Shown here: positions 7,275 to 17,899 of the stretch, piece by piece
How positions within the stretch are numbered: position 1 is the first letter of the stretch
Layout: each line of letters opens with the position of its first letter
Assembly (NCBI RefSeq): GCF_034555375.1
Contig: NZ_CP140706.1
Span: 363,001-427,000, forward strand
Source: Pseudomonas sp. B33.4
GTDB taxonomy: Bacteria > Pseudomonadota > Gammaproteobacteria > Pseudomonadales > Pseudomonadaceae
Length of the DNA stretch: 64,000 nt
Direction of reading: 5' to 3'
Position numbers and translations under genes: made by a program
Notes under the pieces: model-generated
Told to the model about the DNA's origin: nothing
The model's input: the letters and a program-made list of their open reading frames with translations, nothing else
The model's database searches: none

Positions 7275-8729
7275 ATGAAACTAATCGTAAAAGTCTTCCC
7301 CGAGATCACCATCAAAAGCCGACCTGTCCGGACGAAATTCATCCGCCAGCTGGCCAAGAACATCCGCACCGTGCTCCGCGACCTGGACCCGGCCGTGGTG
7401 GTGAACGGTGTGTGGGACAATCTCGAGCTGGAAACCCGCGTTACCGACGCCAAAGCCTTGAAAGAGATGGGTGAGCGCCTGACCTGCATGCCGGGCATCG
7501 CGCACTTTCTGCAGATCGACGAGTACCCGCTGGGCGACTTCGACGACATCACCGAGAAGTGCAAAGAGCACTACGGCGCTGCGCTGGCCGGGAAGATTTT
7601 CTCGGTGCGCTGCAAGCGTGCCGGCAAGCACGCCTTCAGCTCGATGGACGTCGAAAAATACGTCGGCAGCAAGCTGCGCCGTGAGTGCGGTGCCGCCGGT
7701 ATCGACCTGAAAGCGCCGGAAATCGAAGTCCGTATCGAAGTTCGCGACAAACGGTTGTTTGTGATCCACAGCCAGCACAACGGCATCGGCGGTTACCCGC
7801 TGGGTGCGTTGGAGCAGACGCTGGTATTGATGTCCGGTGGCTTTGACTCGACGGTTGCGGCCTACCAGATCATTCGTCGCGGCCTGATGACGCACTTCTG
7901 CTTCTTCAATCTGGGCGGTCGTGCCCATGAATTGGGCGTGATGGAAGTCGCGCATTTCATCTGGAAGAAGTACGGCAGCTCGCAACGCGTGCTATTTGTC
8001 AGTGTTCCGTTCGAAGAAGTGTTGGGCGAAATTCTCGGCAAAGTCGATAACAGTCATATGGGCGTCGTATTGAAGCGTATGATGTTGCGCGCGGCGTCGA
8101 ACATCGCCGACCGCCTGCACATCGAAGCGCTGGTTACCGGCGAGGCGATCTCCCAGGTGTCGAGCCAGACACTGCCGAACCTGTCGGTGATCGACTGCGT
8201 GACCGACAAACTGGTCCTGCGTCCGCTGATCGTGGCGCACAAGCAGGACATCATCGACACCGCCAACGAGATCGGCACCGCCGATTTCGCCCGGCACATG
8301 CCGGAGTATTGCGGGGTCATTTCGGTCAATCCGAAGACCGCCGCCAAACGTGGTCGGGTTGAGCACGAAGAGAAAGAATTCGACATGGCGGTGCTCGAGC
8401 GTGCGCTCGAAAACGCCAAACTGGTGCCGATCGATCGCGTGATCGACGAATTGGGCCAGGACGTACAGATTGAAGAAGTCAGCGAAGCACTGGCCGGCCA
8501 GATCGTGATCGACATCCGTCACCCGGATGCCGCCGAGGATGAGCCGCTGGAACTCGCTGGCGTAGAAGTACAGACGATGCCGTTCTACGCAGTGAACGCT
8601 CGTTTCAAGGAGCTGGATCCGACTCGCCAGTACCTGCTGTATTGCGACAAAGGCGTGATGAGTCGCCTGCATGCTCACCATTTGCTCAGTGAGGGGCATG
8701 CCAATGTGCGCGTTTATCGACCGAGCTAA
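7275..8729 (+). CDS. thiI: tRNA 4-thiouridine synthetase / sulfurtransferase ThiI
   Basis: ThiI inserts sulfur at U8 of tRNAs and in many bacteria donates sulfur for thiamine thiazole synthesis. The 484-residue protein has a ferredoxin-like/THUMP N-terminal part, a PP-loop ATPase motif ([13 protein letters not shown]), and the C-terminal rhodanese domain found in the longer form ([11 protein letters not shown], Cys457 as persulfide carrier). Cys346 (EYCGV) matches the second catalytic cysteine of E. coli ThiI. The ATG at 7275 ([15 protein letters not shown]) is the family's usual start; the frame opens earlier at 7212 but that stretch is promoter DNA. It is transcribed away from glnA. Confidence 0.96.
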   Translation: MKLIVKVFPEITIKSRPVRTKFIRQLAKNIRTVLRDLDPAVVVNGVWDNLELETRVTDAKALKEMGERLTCMPGIAHFLQIDEYPLGDFDDITEKCKEHYGAALAGKIFSVRCKRAGKHAFSSMDVEKYVGSKLRRECGAAGIDLKAPEIEVRIEVRDKRLFVIHSQHNGIGGYPLGALEQTLVLMSGGFDSTVAAYQIIRRGLMTHFCFFNLGGRAHELGVMEVAHFIWKKYGSSQRVLFVSVPFEEVLGEILGKVDNSHMGVVLKRMMLRAASNIADRLHIEALVTGEAISQVSSQTLPNLSVIDCVTDKLVLRPLIVAHKQDIIDTANEIGTADFARHMPEYCGVISVNPKTAAKRGRVEHEEKEFDMAVLERALENAKLVPIDRVIDELGQDVQIEEVSEALAGQIVIDIRHPDAAEDEPLELAGVEVQTMPFYAVNARFKELDPTRQYLLYCDKGVMSRLHAHHLLSEGHANVRVYRPS

Positions 8730-8868
8730 GTGCCCGGGGCTGTTTGCCTGTGGCCTGCGTCACCGGCCCCCCGACACCGCCGTCAAGCTGTAACGGCCAT
8801 GCCGGACACTACTGCTAATCGCTGCCAAGACTTGTCAGCAAACCGAATCCTCTGATCGAGATACACAA

Positions 8869-10689
8869 GTGATCGAAAATCTACGCAACATCGCCATCAT
8901 TGCCCACGTTGACCATGGTAAAACCACCCTGGTAGACAAACTCCTGCGTCAATCCGGCACCCTGGAGCGCAACGAGCTCAACGACGAGCGCGTGATGGAC
9001 TCCAACGACCAGGAAAAAGAGCGCGGTATTACCATTCTGGCGAAAAACACCGCCATCAACTGGAACGGCTACCACATCAACATCGTGGACACCCCGGGCC
9101 ACGCCGACTTCGGCGGCGAAGTTGAACGCGTAATGTCGATGGTTGACTCCGTTCTGCTGCTGGTTGACGCCCAAGACGGCCCTATGCCGCAAACCCGTTT
9201 CGTGACCAAGAAGGCTTTCGAAGCCGGCCTGCGTCCAATCGTGGTGATCAACAAGGTTGACCGTCCAGGCGCGCGTCCGGACTGGGTTCTGGACCAGATC
9301 TTCGACCTGTTCGACAACCTCGGTGCTACCGAAGAACAACTGGACTTCCAGGTTGTTTACGCCTCGGCCCTGAACGGTATTGCCGGTCTGGACCACACCG
9401 CCATGGCGGAAGACATGACCCCGCTGTACCAAGCGGTAGTCGATCACGTTCCGGCTCCAGCCGTTGACCGTGACGGTCCGTTCCAGATGCAGATCTCCGC
9501 TCTGGACTACAACAGCTTCCTGGGTGTTATCGGTGTTGGCCGTATCGCTCGTGGTCGCGTCAAGCCGAACACTCCGGTTGTCGCTATCGACGCCGACGGC
9601 AAAGAACGCAAAGGCCGTATCCTGAAGCTGATGGGTCACCACGGTCTGCACCGCATTGACGTTGAAGAAGCAGCAGCTGGCGACATCGTCTGCATCAGCG
9701 GCTTCGACGAGCTGTTCATCTCCGACACTTTGTGCGACCCACTGACTGTTGAAGCGATGAAGCCGCTGACCGTTGACGAGCCAACCGTTTCCATGACCTT
9801 CCAGGTAAACGACTCGCCATTCTGCGGTAAAGAAGGCAAGTTCGTGACCTCCCGTAACATCAAGGAGCGTCTGGACAAAGAGCTGCTGTACAACGTTGCA
9901 CTGCGCGTTGAAGAAGGCGACTCGGCTGACAAGTTCAAGGTTTCCGGTCGTGGTGAGCTGCACCTCTCGGTACTGATCGAAACCATGCGTCGCGAAGGCT
10001 TCGAAATGGCCTTGGGCCGTCCGGAAGTGATCATTCGTGAAGTGAACGGCGTTAAGCAGGAACCGTTCGAAAACGTGACCATCGACATCCCTGAAGATTC
10101 GCAGGGCAAGGTCATGGAAGAGATGGGTCTGCGTAAAGGCGACCTGACCAACATGGTGCCGGATGGCAAGGGCCGTGTTCGTCTGGAATACAACATCCCT
10201 GCTCGCGGTCTGATCGGTTTCCGTAACCAGTTCCTGACCCTGACCAACGGTGCTGGCATCCTGACCTCGATCTTCGATCGTTACGACACCGTCAAGTCGG
10301 GCCACATGTCCGGCCGTCAGAACGGCGTTCTGGTTTCGGTTGAAACCGGTAAGGCACTGACCTACTCGCTGGAAACCCTGCAGGCTCGTGGCAAGCTGTT
10401 CGTAGAACACGGCCAGGAGATCTACAACGGTCAAATCGTTGGTCAGAACAGCCGTGACAACGACCTGGGTGTAAACCCAACCAAAGGCAAGAAGCTCGAC
10501 AACATGCGTGCTTCGGGTAAAGACGAAACCATCGCTCTGGTTCCACCAGTGAAGTTCACTCTGGAACAGGCTCTGGAATACATCCAGGAAGACGAGCTGT
10601 GTGAAGTGACTCCTAAGTCCATCCGTCTTCGCAAGAAGATCCTGGACGAAAGCGAGCGTACCCGCGCTGCCAAGAAAGCCAAGGCGTAA
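8869..10689 (+). CDS. typA: Translational GTPase TypA/BipA
   Basis: TypA is a ribosome-associated GTPase of the EF-G/LepA class that aids 50S assembly and stress or cold adaptation. The 606-residue protein shows G1 [15 protein letters not shown], the switch region [11 protein letters not shown]3 [15 protein letters not shown] and G4 [10 protein letters not shown], then domain II, EF-G-like domains III and V, and the TypA-specific C-terminal domain ([18 protein letters not shown]). It starts at GTG 8869 ([16 protein letters not shown]); no in-frame ATG lies near. A 139-bp gap without clear signals separates it from thiI, and a strong terminator follows. Confidence 0.97.
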   Translation: MIENLRNIAIIAHVDHGKTTLVDKLLRQSGTLERNELNDERVMDSNDQEKERGITILAKNTAINWNGYHINIVDTPGHADFGGEVERVMSMVDSVLLLVDAQDGPMPQTRFVTKKAFEAGLRPIVVINKVDRPGARPDWVLDQIFDLFDNLGATEEQLDFQVVYASALNGIAGLDHTAMAEDMTPLYQAVVDHVPAPAVDRDGPFQMQISALDYNSFLGVIGVGRIARGRVKPNTPVVAIDADGKERKGRILKLMGHHGLHRIDVEEAAAGDIVCISGFDELFISDTLCDPLTVEAMKPLTVDEPTVSMTFQVNDSPFCGKEGKFVTSRNIKERLDKELLYNVALRVEEGDSADKFKVSGRGELHLSVLIETMRREGFEMALGRPEVIIREVNGVKQEPFENVTIDIPEDSQGKVMEEMGLRKGDLTNMVPDGKGRVRLEYNIPARGLIGFRNQFLTLTNGAGILTSIFDRYDTVKSGHMSGRQNGVLVSVETGKALTYSLETLQARGKLFVEHGQEIYNGQIVGQNSRDNDLGVNPTKGKKLDNMRASGKDETIALVPPVKFTLEQALEYIQEDELCEVTPKSIRLRKKILDESERTRAAKKAKA

Positions 10690-10706
10690 TTTAGCCCGAG
10701 CTTGAA

Positions 10707-10742
10707 AAAACGCCCCCGGTCGCGAGACCGGGGGCGTTTTTG
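10707..10742 (+). terminator. Intrinsic terminator of typA
   Basis: A GC-rich stem (CGCCCCCGGTC with GCGA loop) is preceded by AAAAAA and followed by TTTTT, 18 bp past the typA stop. The flanking A and T runs make it bidirectional in principle. Confidence 0.92.
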
Positions 10743-10784
10743 TTTGTCTGGGGGAAATGCAGGTTGGGCCTTGAAGATCAAAAG

Positions 10785-10992
10785 CCCCTCACCCTAGCCC
10801 TCTCCCAGGGGGAGAGGGGACTGACCGTGGAATACTCATGAGATGCACCGACTTGAAAGAATTCTGCTGAATCCAAAATCGATTTGGTGGGGCTCAACCG
10901 AATCCATAATCGCCTGGGTGTTTCAGGTCGATGTTGGGCGCAAGACACTTCAGTCGGCCCCCTCTCCCTTTGGGAGAGGGCTGGGGTGAGGG
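10785..10992. repeat. Inverted-repeat element, family A, copy 2
   Basis: It starts CCCCTCACCCTAGCCCTCTCCC and ends GGGAGAGGGCTGGGGTGAGGG with a GGGGACTGACCG inner mark. At 208 bp it is longer than copies 1, 3 and 5 because of extra core sequence. It lies between convergent typA and the ykgJ-type gene, filling the 10690-10999 gap with the terminator. Confidence 0.78.
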
Positions 10993-10999
10993 TTGGCTT

Positions 11000-11437
11000 T
11001 TAGAACTTCTCGATCGCGCGGAAATTCTGCTCGCGCACCACTTCCTTCGGCTTGTAAGCGCAATACCCCGGCCGCGGGCCGATCTTCGGGTGATTGCGGC
11101 AGGTATCCGGGCGCTTGTCATAAATGGTGCACAGGCGGCTCTTACGATCCAGGTAGTAGCAATCGTTGTTGCTCATGCGCTGCAGGGTGAAGATGCCGGA
11201 CTTCTGGTTGAAGCGCTCGACCAGGCCTTCCTTCTGCAAACGCTTGGCGATGTTCTTTGGCGGGTCGCCCAGTTCGAACTCGTCGACCACACCGATGCGC
11301 ACCAGATCCTTGATCTTCACCTCAACCGGCAGCGTGCAGCAGCTCGACACGCAGGAACCGCACATCGGGGCTGAGTATTTTGCCCACGTATCGAGACGGT
11401 CGATCTCGGCGGCGGCAATCAGGTTGGGCTTCATCAT
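11000..11437 (-). CDS. YkgJ family cysteine-cluster protein
   Basis: A 145-residue cytosolic protein with eight cysteines in the order of the YkgJ/UPF0153 family: C26-x2-C29-x3-C33-C34 near the N-terminus, then C93, C103, C113 and C126 (NNDCYYL, RLCTIYD, DTCRNHP, GYCAYKP). The set suggests zinc or iron-sulfur binding, but no biochemical role is established. Two adjacent ATG codons (11437 and 11434) could serve; no strong ribosome site distinguishes them. It is a single gene converging on typA. Confidence 0.85.
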   Translation of the reverse strand: MMKPNLIAAAEIDRLDTWAKYSAPMCGSCVSSCCTLPVEVKIKDLVRIGVVDEFELGDPPKNIAKRLQKEGLVERFNQKSGIFTLQRMSNNDCYYLDRKSRLCTIYDKRPDTCRNHPKIGPRPGYCAYKPKEVVREQNFRAIEKF

Positions 11438-11696
11438 CGGGAGTTACCAGGCGTGTGTGCATCAGGGCGCGCGATCATACCGGGACTGGTGGATTTTTGA
11501 ACAACCTTTCGCCAGATTTTTTCTGCATACAGGCACATTGCCGGACAATTCGGCACGGCCCCTGCATTCATTAGCTCACTCGCCAAGGTAATGCCGGGCT
11601 ATCTCACAGTCTCAGGAAATACTGCCGAACCAGAGCCCTCACCGTCGGTCAGACCGTCTAGGCTCAGACAATTCCCGCTCGCTCGAGGTCCTATTG

Positions 11697-14147
11697 ATGA
11701 CTCAAGAACCACTAGTTCGCGAAGCAGAGGTGGCCGCATTCCGCGACGCCGTCCTGACCAAACTCACCTACGCGGTGGGTAAAGACCCCGATCACGCCTT
11801 CGACCATGACTGGTTCGAAGCCATCGCCCTCGCGGCGCGTGATCACATGGTCGAACACTGGATGGACCATACCCGGCAGATCTACCGCAAAGGTCAGAAA
11901 CGGGTGTATTACCTCTCGCTGGAATTTCTTATCGGCCGCTTGCTCTACGACAGCCTGAGCAACCTTGGCCTGCTCGACGTCGCCCGTGAAGCATTGACTG
12001 AGCTCGGTGTCGATCTGGAACGCATCCGCTTGCTGGAGCCCGATGCGGCGCTCGGCAACGGCGGCCTCGGTCGTCTGGCGGCGTGCTTCATGGAAAGTAT
12101 GTCGACCCTCGGCATCGCCGGTCACGGCTACGGTATTCGTTATGAGCACGGCTTGTTCCGTCAGGCCATCGTTGACGGCTGGCAGCAGGAGCAGACCGAG
12201 CACTGGCTGGATTTCGGCAACCCGTGGGAATTCGAACGGCCAGAGGTCGTCTACTCCATCGGCTTTGGCGGCAGCGTCGAGACCGTCACCGACGTCTCCG
12301 GCAAATCCAAACAGGTCTGGTCGCCAGCGGAAACCGTCCGCGCGATTGCTTACGACACGCCGGTGGTCGGCTGGCGCGGGGCGAGCGTCAACACGCTGCG
12401 CCTGTGGCGTGCCCGCGCGATGGAAGATTTGCACCTTGAGCGCTTCAACGCCGGTGACCACTTGGGCGCCGTCGCCGAAGTGGCACGCGCCGAAAGTATC
12501 TCCCGCGTGCTCTACCCGGCGGACAGCACTGAAGCGGGGCAAGAGCTACGCCTGCGGCAGGAGTACTTCTTCGTTGCCGCCTCACTGCAGGATCTGCTGC
12601 GCCGCCATCGCAACATGCACACCTCGGTGCTGACCCTGGGCGATCACGCGGCGATCCAGCTCAACGACACCCACCCCTCAATCGCCGTTGCCGAACTGAT
12701 GCGTCAACTGGTCGACGTCTACGACGTGGCGTGGGATGCGGCATGGCAAGTGACGGTCGACACGCTGTCGTACACCAACCACACGCTGCTGCCAGAAGCG
12801 CTGGAAACCTGGCCGGTGGGTTTGATGGAACGCATGCTGCCACGGCACATGCAGATCATTTACCTGATCAACGCCCAGCACATCGATTCGCTGCGGGCCA
12901 AAGGCATTCACGATTTCGACGTGCTGCGCGCGGTGTCGTTGATCGAAGAAGACAACGGTCGCCGCGTGCGCATGGGCAACCTTGCGTTCCTCGGTTCGCA
13001 CAGCGTCAACGGCGTGTCCGGGCTGCACACGCAGTTGATGCGCAAAACCGTGTTCGCCGAACTGCACAAGCTCTATCCGGAGCGGATCAACAACAAGACC
13101 AACGGCATCACCTTTCGCCGCTGGTTGTATCAAGCGAACCCTGAATTGACTTCGATGCTGGTCGATGCGCTTGGCCCGGACTTGCTCGACAACCCGGAAG
13201 AGCGCCTGCTCGACCTCGAACCGTTCGCTGAAAAAACCGCATTCCGCAAAGCCTTTGCCGAACAACGCCTGCACAGCAAAAAGGCTTTGGCCTATCTGAT
13301 TCACGAACGCTTGGGCATCGCAGTCAACCCTGCTGCAATGTTCGATGTGCAGGTCAAACGGATCCACGAATACAAACGTCAGTTGCTCAACCTGATGCAC
13401 ACCGTGGCGCTGTATCAGGCGATTCGCGCCGAGCCGGAAGTCGACTGGGTGCCACGGGTGAAAATCTTCGCCGGTAAAGCCGCGGCGAGTTATCACCAGG
13501 CCAAACTGATCATCAAGCTGACCAACGATATCGCCCGAGTGGTGAACAACGACCCGACGGTTCGTGGCTTGCTGAAAGTGGTGTTCCTGCCTAACTACAA
13601 CGTCAGCCTGGCGGAAAGTATTATTCCGGCGGCGGACTTGTCCGAGCAGATTTCCACCGCCGGGTTCGAGGCGTCGGGCACCAGCAATATGAAATTCGGC
13701 CTCAACGGCGCGCTGACCATCGGTACGCTGGACGGCGCCAACGTCGAGATGTGCGAGCGCATTGGTGCCGAGCACATGTTCATTTTCGGCCTCAGTGCGC
13801 AGCAGGTGGAAGCACGTAAACAGAACCACGAGTTCAGTGCCTTGCCGGACATCGCCGCCTCCCATCGTCTGAACGATGTGCTGCAAGCGATCCGTGGCGG
13901 GGTGTTCTCGCCGGATGACACTTCGCGCTATACCGGGTTGATCGATTCGCTGGTGGATTACGACCGCTTTCTGGTCTGTGCCGATTTCGACTCTTATTGG
14001 GAAGCGCAGAAGCGTGTTGAAGCGCATTGGCACGACTCCAATAACTGGTGGCGTTCGGCAGTGCTCAATACGGCGCGGATGGGCTGGTTCTCTTCGGACC
14101 GGACGATTCGCGAGTACGCCACGGATATCTGGAAAGCGCTGGAGTAA
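11697..14147 (+). CDS. glgP: Glycogen/maltodextrin phosphorylase
   Basis: GlgP phosphorolyses alpha-1,4-glucans to glucose-1-phosphate using pyridoxal phosphate. The 816-residue length fits the family. Recognisable segments are YYLSLEFLIGR and LGNGGLGRLAACFMES near the N-terminus, the glucan/phosphate site NNKTNGITFRRWL, the VKRIHEYKRQLLN motif, and the PLP-lysine motif EASGTSNMKFGLNGALTIGT followed by LDGANVEM. I prefer ATG 11697 (GAGG 8 bp upstream) over the adjoining TTG at 11694. No other glycogen gene lies in the window; the gene stands alone and is followed by a REPIN. Confidence 0.95.
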   Translation: MTQEPLVREAEVAAFRDAVLTKLTYAVGKDPDHAFDHDWFEAIALAARDHMVEHWMDHTRQIYRKGQKRVYYLSLEFLIGRLLYDSLSNLGLLDVAREALTELGVDLERIRLLEPDAALGNGGLGRLAACFMESMSTLGIAGHGYGIRYEHGLFRQAIVDGWQQEQTEHWLDFGNPWEFERPEVVYSIGFGGSVETVTDVSGKSKQVWSPAETVRAIAYDTPVVGWRGASVNTLRLWRARAMEDLHLERFNAGDHLGAVAEVARAESISRVLYPADSTEAGQELRLRQEYFFVAASLQDLLRRHRNMHTSVLTLGDHAAIQLNDTHPSIAVAELMRQLVDVYDVAWDAAWQVTVDTLSYTNHTLLPEALETWPVGLMERMLPRHMQIIYLINAQHIDSLRAKGIHDFDVLRAVSLIEEDNGRRVRMGNLAFLGSHSVNGVSGLHTQLMRKTVFAELHKLYPERINNKTNGITFRRWLYQANPELTSMLVDALGPDLLDNPEERLLDLEPFAEKTAFRKAFAEQRLHSKKALAYLIHERLGIAVNPAAMFDVQVKRIHEYKRQLLNLMHTVALYQAIRAEPEVDWVPRVKIFAGKAAASYHQAKLIIKLTNDIARVVNNDPTVRGLLKVVFLPNYNVSLAESIIPAADLSEQISTAGFEASGTSNMKFGLNGALTIGTLDGANVEMCERIGAEHMFIFGLSAQQVEARKQNHEFSALPDIAASHRLNDVLQAIRGGVFSPDDTSRYTGLIDSLVDYDRFLVCADFDSYWEAQKRVEAHWHDSNNWWRSAVLNTARMGWFSSDRTIREYATDIWKALE

Positions 14148-14180
14148 CTTTCCGTTCGGCTCGATATAATCGCGCGCCGG

Positions 14181-14259
14181 AAAAGATCGCAGCCTGCGGC
14201 AGCTCCTACACAGGTGTTCGCATAACCCTGTAGGAGCTGCCGCAGGCTGCGATCTTTTT
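14181..14259. repeat. REPIN, GTAGGAGCTGCCGCAGGCTGCGATC type
   Basis: Inverted arms (AAAAGATCGCAGCCTGCGGC and complement) with the GATC ends outward and a short ~20-bp centre. The right arm runs into TTTTT, so the structure may also terminate glgP. Related copies are at 27361 and 29491. Confidence 0.88.
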
Positions 14260-14314
14260 GGGTCAGGCTGCGCTAATCTTCCCGGATTGGCCTTCGCGCT
14301 TAGGGATATCGACC

Positions 14315-17300
14315 ATGCAATGGATGTTCATGTTGATCGGGCTGGTGCTCGGCTGGCTGTTCGACGAGTCGTTCAGTGATGCGCTATTAGGCGCGTTGCT
14401 CGGACTGGCTATCGGGCAGACGATCCGCATCGCGCGGCTTGGCTCGCTGGCGGCGGCGCAACAGCAGCAACTTGAGCAGGCGAAGGTCGCTTTGCAAGGC
14501 GTCGAGCAACGTCTGTTTTTGCTCGAAGGCGCGCCCCTTCATGCTGCGCCGCCACCGACTTCGGCGCCGGCCGCCGAACCTGTCGTCGAACCCCTCAAAG
14601 CAGTCGAAGAAGCCCCGGCCCCTGAACTAGTCTGGGAACTGCCGCCCGAACTCGAACCGATTTCCGTCGCTGCCAGTGAAACCAGTCAACCGCTGCCCGC
14701 TGATGTCTGGCGCCTCGACGCCGTCACGCCCGAACCGCAAAAACCTGCTGAACCCCGTGGCCCGAACCTTATCGAGCGCGGCATCAGCGCCGCGCGCAAC
14801 TGGTTGTTCGGCGGTAACACCGTACTGCGCGTCGGTGTTGTGTTGCTGTTCTTCGGTCTGGCGTTCCTGCTGCGCTACGCCACCGAAGGCATGGTCGTGC
14901 CGATCGAGGTGCGCTACGCCGGTGTTGCGGCAGCTGCGTTGGGCTTGCTCGCGCTGGGCTGGTGGCTGCGGCGGCGCAACAGCAGTTACGCGTTGATGCT
15001 GCAAGGCACCGGGATTGCGGTGCTGTACCTGACGGTGTTTGCGGCGATGCGCCTGCATCCGCTGCTCGATCCGTCTGCCGCGCTGGGATTGCTGGTCGCG
15101 GTGACGGTTTTCTCGGCGATTCTGGCGATCACCCAGGACTCGCTCGCGCTGGCGGCAGTGGCCGCATTGGGCGGATTCGCCGCACCAATCCTGACCTCAA
15201 CCGGCGCCGGCAACCACGTCGCGCTGTTCAGTTATTTCGCGCTGCTCAATGCCGGCATCCTCGCCATCGCCTGGTTCAAGGCCTGGCGCTTGCTCAACCT
15301 GATCGGTTTTGTTGGCACCTTCGGTATCGGCTTCGCCTGGGGCCTGCGTTCGTATGCGCCGGAGCTGTTGTGGAGCACCGAACCATTCCTGATTCTGTTC
15401 TTCCTGATGTACCTCGCCATCGGCCTGCTGTTCGCCCGCCGCAAGTTGCTTGATATGCCCGATGCGCCGACGGATGACGACCGCGACGCGCTGCTGCAGT
15501 GGTCGGCGCGCAAGGGCGATTACGTTGACGGCACCCTGCTGTTCGGCCCGCCGATTATTGGCTTCGGTTTGCAGTTTGCGCTGGTGCAGCATCTGGAGTT
15601 TGCCGCCGCGTTCAGTGCACTGGCGCTGGGCATGATTTACATGGCGCTGGCCAAAGTGTTGATGGGTGGACGCGCGGCGTTGCTGGGCGAAACCTGTCTG
15701 GCGCTCGGGGTGATTTTCGCCAGTCTGGCGATTCCGCTGGGTCTCGATGCGCGCTGGACGTCGGCGGCATGGGCGGTGGAAGGTGCGGGGATTTTCTGGC
15801 TCGGTTTGCGTCAACATCGACCGTTCGCCCGGGCCTTTGCCTTGCTGCTGCAACTGGGTTCGGCGTTGGCATTTCTCAGTCAGTTGCGCGTCGGCGAGAG
15901 CAGTTTGCTCGACGGTGCGCCGCTGGGCGCGTTGATGCTCGGCCTCGCGTTGCTGTTCAGTTTCTACCAATTGCGCAAGGCTTCGCCGGAACAAGCCGCG
16001 CCTTGGGAACGTCAAGGTTTGCCGGTGCTGGCGTGTCTGGGTTTGACGTTCCTCTATCTGCTGGCGCCGCTGTTCTTCTTCGTTCAGGCCACGGCGATCA
16101 GTTGGGCGTTGGCCGGTTTGGTGACGTTGTTTGTCGGTCTGCGGATTCAGTCGCGTACGTTCCTGTTCAGCGCGTTTGCCGTGCAGTTGCTCGGCGGCGC
16201 GCTGTTCTTGTTGCGCCTGCAAGGCGCGGGCGAAGATTCGGCGGCGGTGTTCAGCGCGGGTTGGAGTGGTTTGCTCAGCGCTTCGTTGATCGGTCTGGCG
16301 CTGATCGCCGGCATGCTGTTGGCGGCACGCGATGAGATGGTGCGCGGTGATGTGCGTCTGCTGCGCAGTTTGTCGGTCGTGCTGTTGGCCGGTCTGGTAT
16401 TGATCAATCTGGCGGTACTGTTCGTGCTGCCGTGGCAAACCGCGAGTGCGGTGTGGGCCGCGAGTGGTTTGCTGATTATCTGGCTGAGCCTGTACCTCAA
16501 GCAGCGTGTAAGTTTCGTCTTCGGTCTGCTATTGCAGGTGATTGGCGGCGCGGCGTTCTTGCTGGCCGGTCCGGAACTGCTCGGGCCGCTGTCCAGCGAA
16601 GGCCTGAAGCCGTTGGCCCACGGTGGATTCTGGACGCCGCTGGTGCTGGGGCTGGCGGCGATGATCGGTGCCTGGCGCCTGCAGTTGGGCAATCACGCCT
16701 CGGCCTTCGATGCGTTGAGTTTGCAGCGCTTGTCCGAAGTGTTGCTGGTGTGGGGTGCCGGTTGGTGGGCGCTGGCGTGGGTCAGTGAAGTGCTGCGTTT
16801 TGCGCCGCCGACTATGCAAGGCACTTTACTGCTGTCGGTCGCCGCCGTCAGCGTGGCGTTGTGGACGCTGCTGTCGCTGCGTCTGAAATGGCCTGCGCTG
16901 GGCCTGCTCTGTACGTTGCTGATTCCGGCGGCTGCTCTTGTGCTGCTCGGCGCGTGGCATTCGCGTTATCACCCGGCTGCGGATTTTGGTTGGTTGGCGT
17001 GGGTAGCAGTGTTCGCCGTGCATTTCTTCAGCCTGCGACGTTTGGCGCCGATGCTGCCGGCGCGGGCCTTGAGTGCGGCACATGTACTTGGCTGCTGGCT
17101 GCTGATCGGTGTGCTGGCCCTGGAGTTGCGCTACGGTCTGCTGCTGTTGTCCGAGCAATACAACGCCTGGCGCTGGCTGGGCTGGGCGATTCTGCCGAGC
17201 GTTTATCTGTTGCTGGCGGCAGCACCGCGCACCTGGCCGTGGCCGGTCGCCGCGTTTGCCCGCGAGTACCGCTTGTATGCGGCTGCGCCGTTGGCGGTGT

Positions 17301-17899
17301 TGATGCTCGCGTGGTTCTGGCTGGCGAATGGTGTCAGCGATGGCAATGCCGAGCCATTGCCATACGTGCCGCTGCTTAACCCGTTGGAGTTGGGCCTGCT
17401 GTTTGCTTTGTTCGGCGTTTATGTGTGGTCGCGCAGTGCGGTGTCGCAATTGTCGATTCGTCAGGACTACGCCGATTACGGCACACAACTGATCGCCGGG
17501 ATTTCGCTGTTCGCCTTCTGCACGGCGCTGGTCACTCGCGCAGCGCACCATTGGGCTGGCATCCCGTTTGAGCTGGATACGCTGCTCGCCTCAATGCTGG
17601 TGCAGGCCGGGTTGTCGATCGTCTGGACGCTGATGGCGCTCGGGCTGATGATCGGCGGCCATCTGCGTCATCGTCGCGAAGTGTGGCTGATCGGCGCGGC
17701 GCTGATTGCGCTGGTGGTGGCCAAACTGATTTTTGTCGAATTGAGCAACCGTGGCGGTCTCGCCCGGATCGTCTCGTTTATCGGCGTTGGCGTGTTGCTG
17801 CTGGTGGTCGGCTATTTCGCGCCACTGCCGCCCAAACGCGTGGAAGCTGAGCCGGCGGCGGGCAAACACGCCCCGGATACCGAAGGAGTTTCATCTTGA
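14315..17899 (+). CDS. DUF2339 giant multi-spanning membrane protein
   Basis: This 1194-residue protein begins with a membrane segment, then a coiled/linker region (AAAQQQQLEQAKVALQGVEQ) and an Ala/Pro/Glu-rich stretch to about residue 150, and then an almost unbroken series of hydrophobic helices to the C-terminus (dozens of predicted spans). This is the architecture of DUF2339 proteins, whose function is not established. I start at ATG 14315 (MQWMFMLIGLVLGWL), which gives the first helix; an in-frame start at 14258 lies within the REPIN. Its stop overlaps the start of a DUF3999 gene, and the two families are usual neighbours, suggesting a joint envelope complex (inference). Confidence 0.88.
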   Translation: MQWMFMLIGLVLGWLFDESFSDALLGALLGLAIGQTIRIARLGSLAAAQQQQLEQAKVALQGVEQRLFLLEGAPLHAAPPPTSAPAAEPVVEPLKAVEEAPAPELVWELPPELEPISVAASETSQPLPADVWRLDAVTPEPQKPAEPRGPNLIERGISAARNWLFGGNTVLRVGVVLLFFGLAFLLRYATEGMVVPIEVRYAGVAAAALGLLALGWWLRRRNSSYALMLQGTGIAVLYLTVFAAMRLHPLLDPSAALGLLVAVTVFSAILAITQDSLALAAVAALGGFAAPILTSTGAGNHVALFSYFALLNAGILAIAWFKAWRLLNLIGFVGTFGIGFAWGLRSYAPELLWSTEPFLILFFLMYLAIGLLFARRKLLDMPDAPTDDDRDALLQWSARKGDYVDGTLLFGPPIIGFGLQFALVQHLEFAAAFSALALGMIYMALAKVLMGGRAALLGETCLALGVIFASLAIPLGLDARWTSAAWAVEGAGIFWLGLRQHRPFARAFALLLQLGSALAFLSQLRVGESSLLDGAPLGALMLGLALLFSFYQLRKASPEQAAPWERQGLPVLACLGLTFLYLLAPLFFFVQATAISWALAGLVTLFVGLRIQSRTFLFSAFAVQLLGGALFLLRLQGAGEDSAAVFSAGWSGLLSASLIGLALIAGMLLAARDEMVRGDVRLLRSLSVVLLAGLVLINLAVLFVLPWQTASAVWAASGLLIIWLSLYLKQRVSFVFGLLLQVIGGAAFLLAGPELLGPLSSEGLKPLAHGGFWTPLVLGLAAMIGAWRLQLGNHASAFDALSLQRLSEVLLVWGAGWWALAWVSEVLRFAPPTMQGTLLLSVAAVSVALWTLLSLRLKWPALGLLCTLLIPAAALVLLGAWHSRYHPAADFGWLAWVAVFAVHFFSLRRLAPMLPARALSAAHVLGCWLLIGVLALELRYGLLLLSEQYNAWRWLGWAILPSVYLLLAAAPRTWPWPVAAFAREYRLYAAAPLAVLMLAWFWLANGVSDGNAEPLPYVPLLNPLELGLLFALFGVYVWSRSAVSQLSIRQDYADYGTQLIAGISLFAFCTALVTRAAHHWAGIPFELDTLLASMLVQAGLSIVWTLMALGLMIGGHLRHRREVWLIGAALIALVVAKLIFVELSNRGGLARIVSFIGVGVLLLVVGYFAPLPPKRVEAEPAAGKHAPDTEGVSS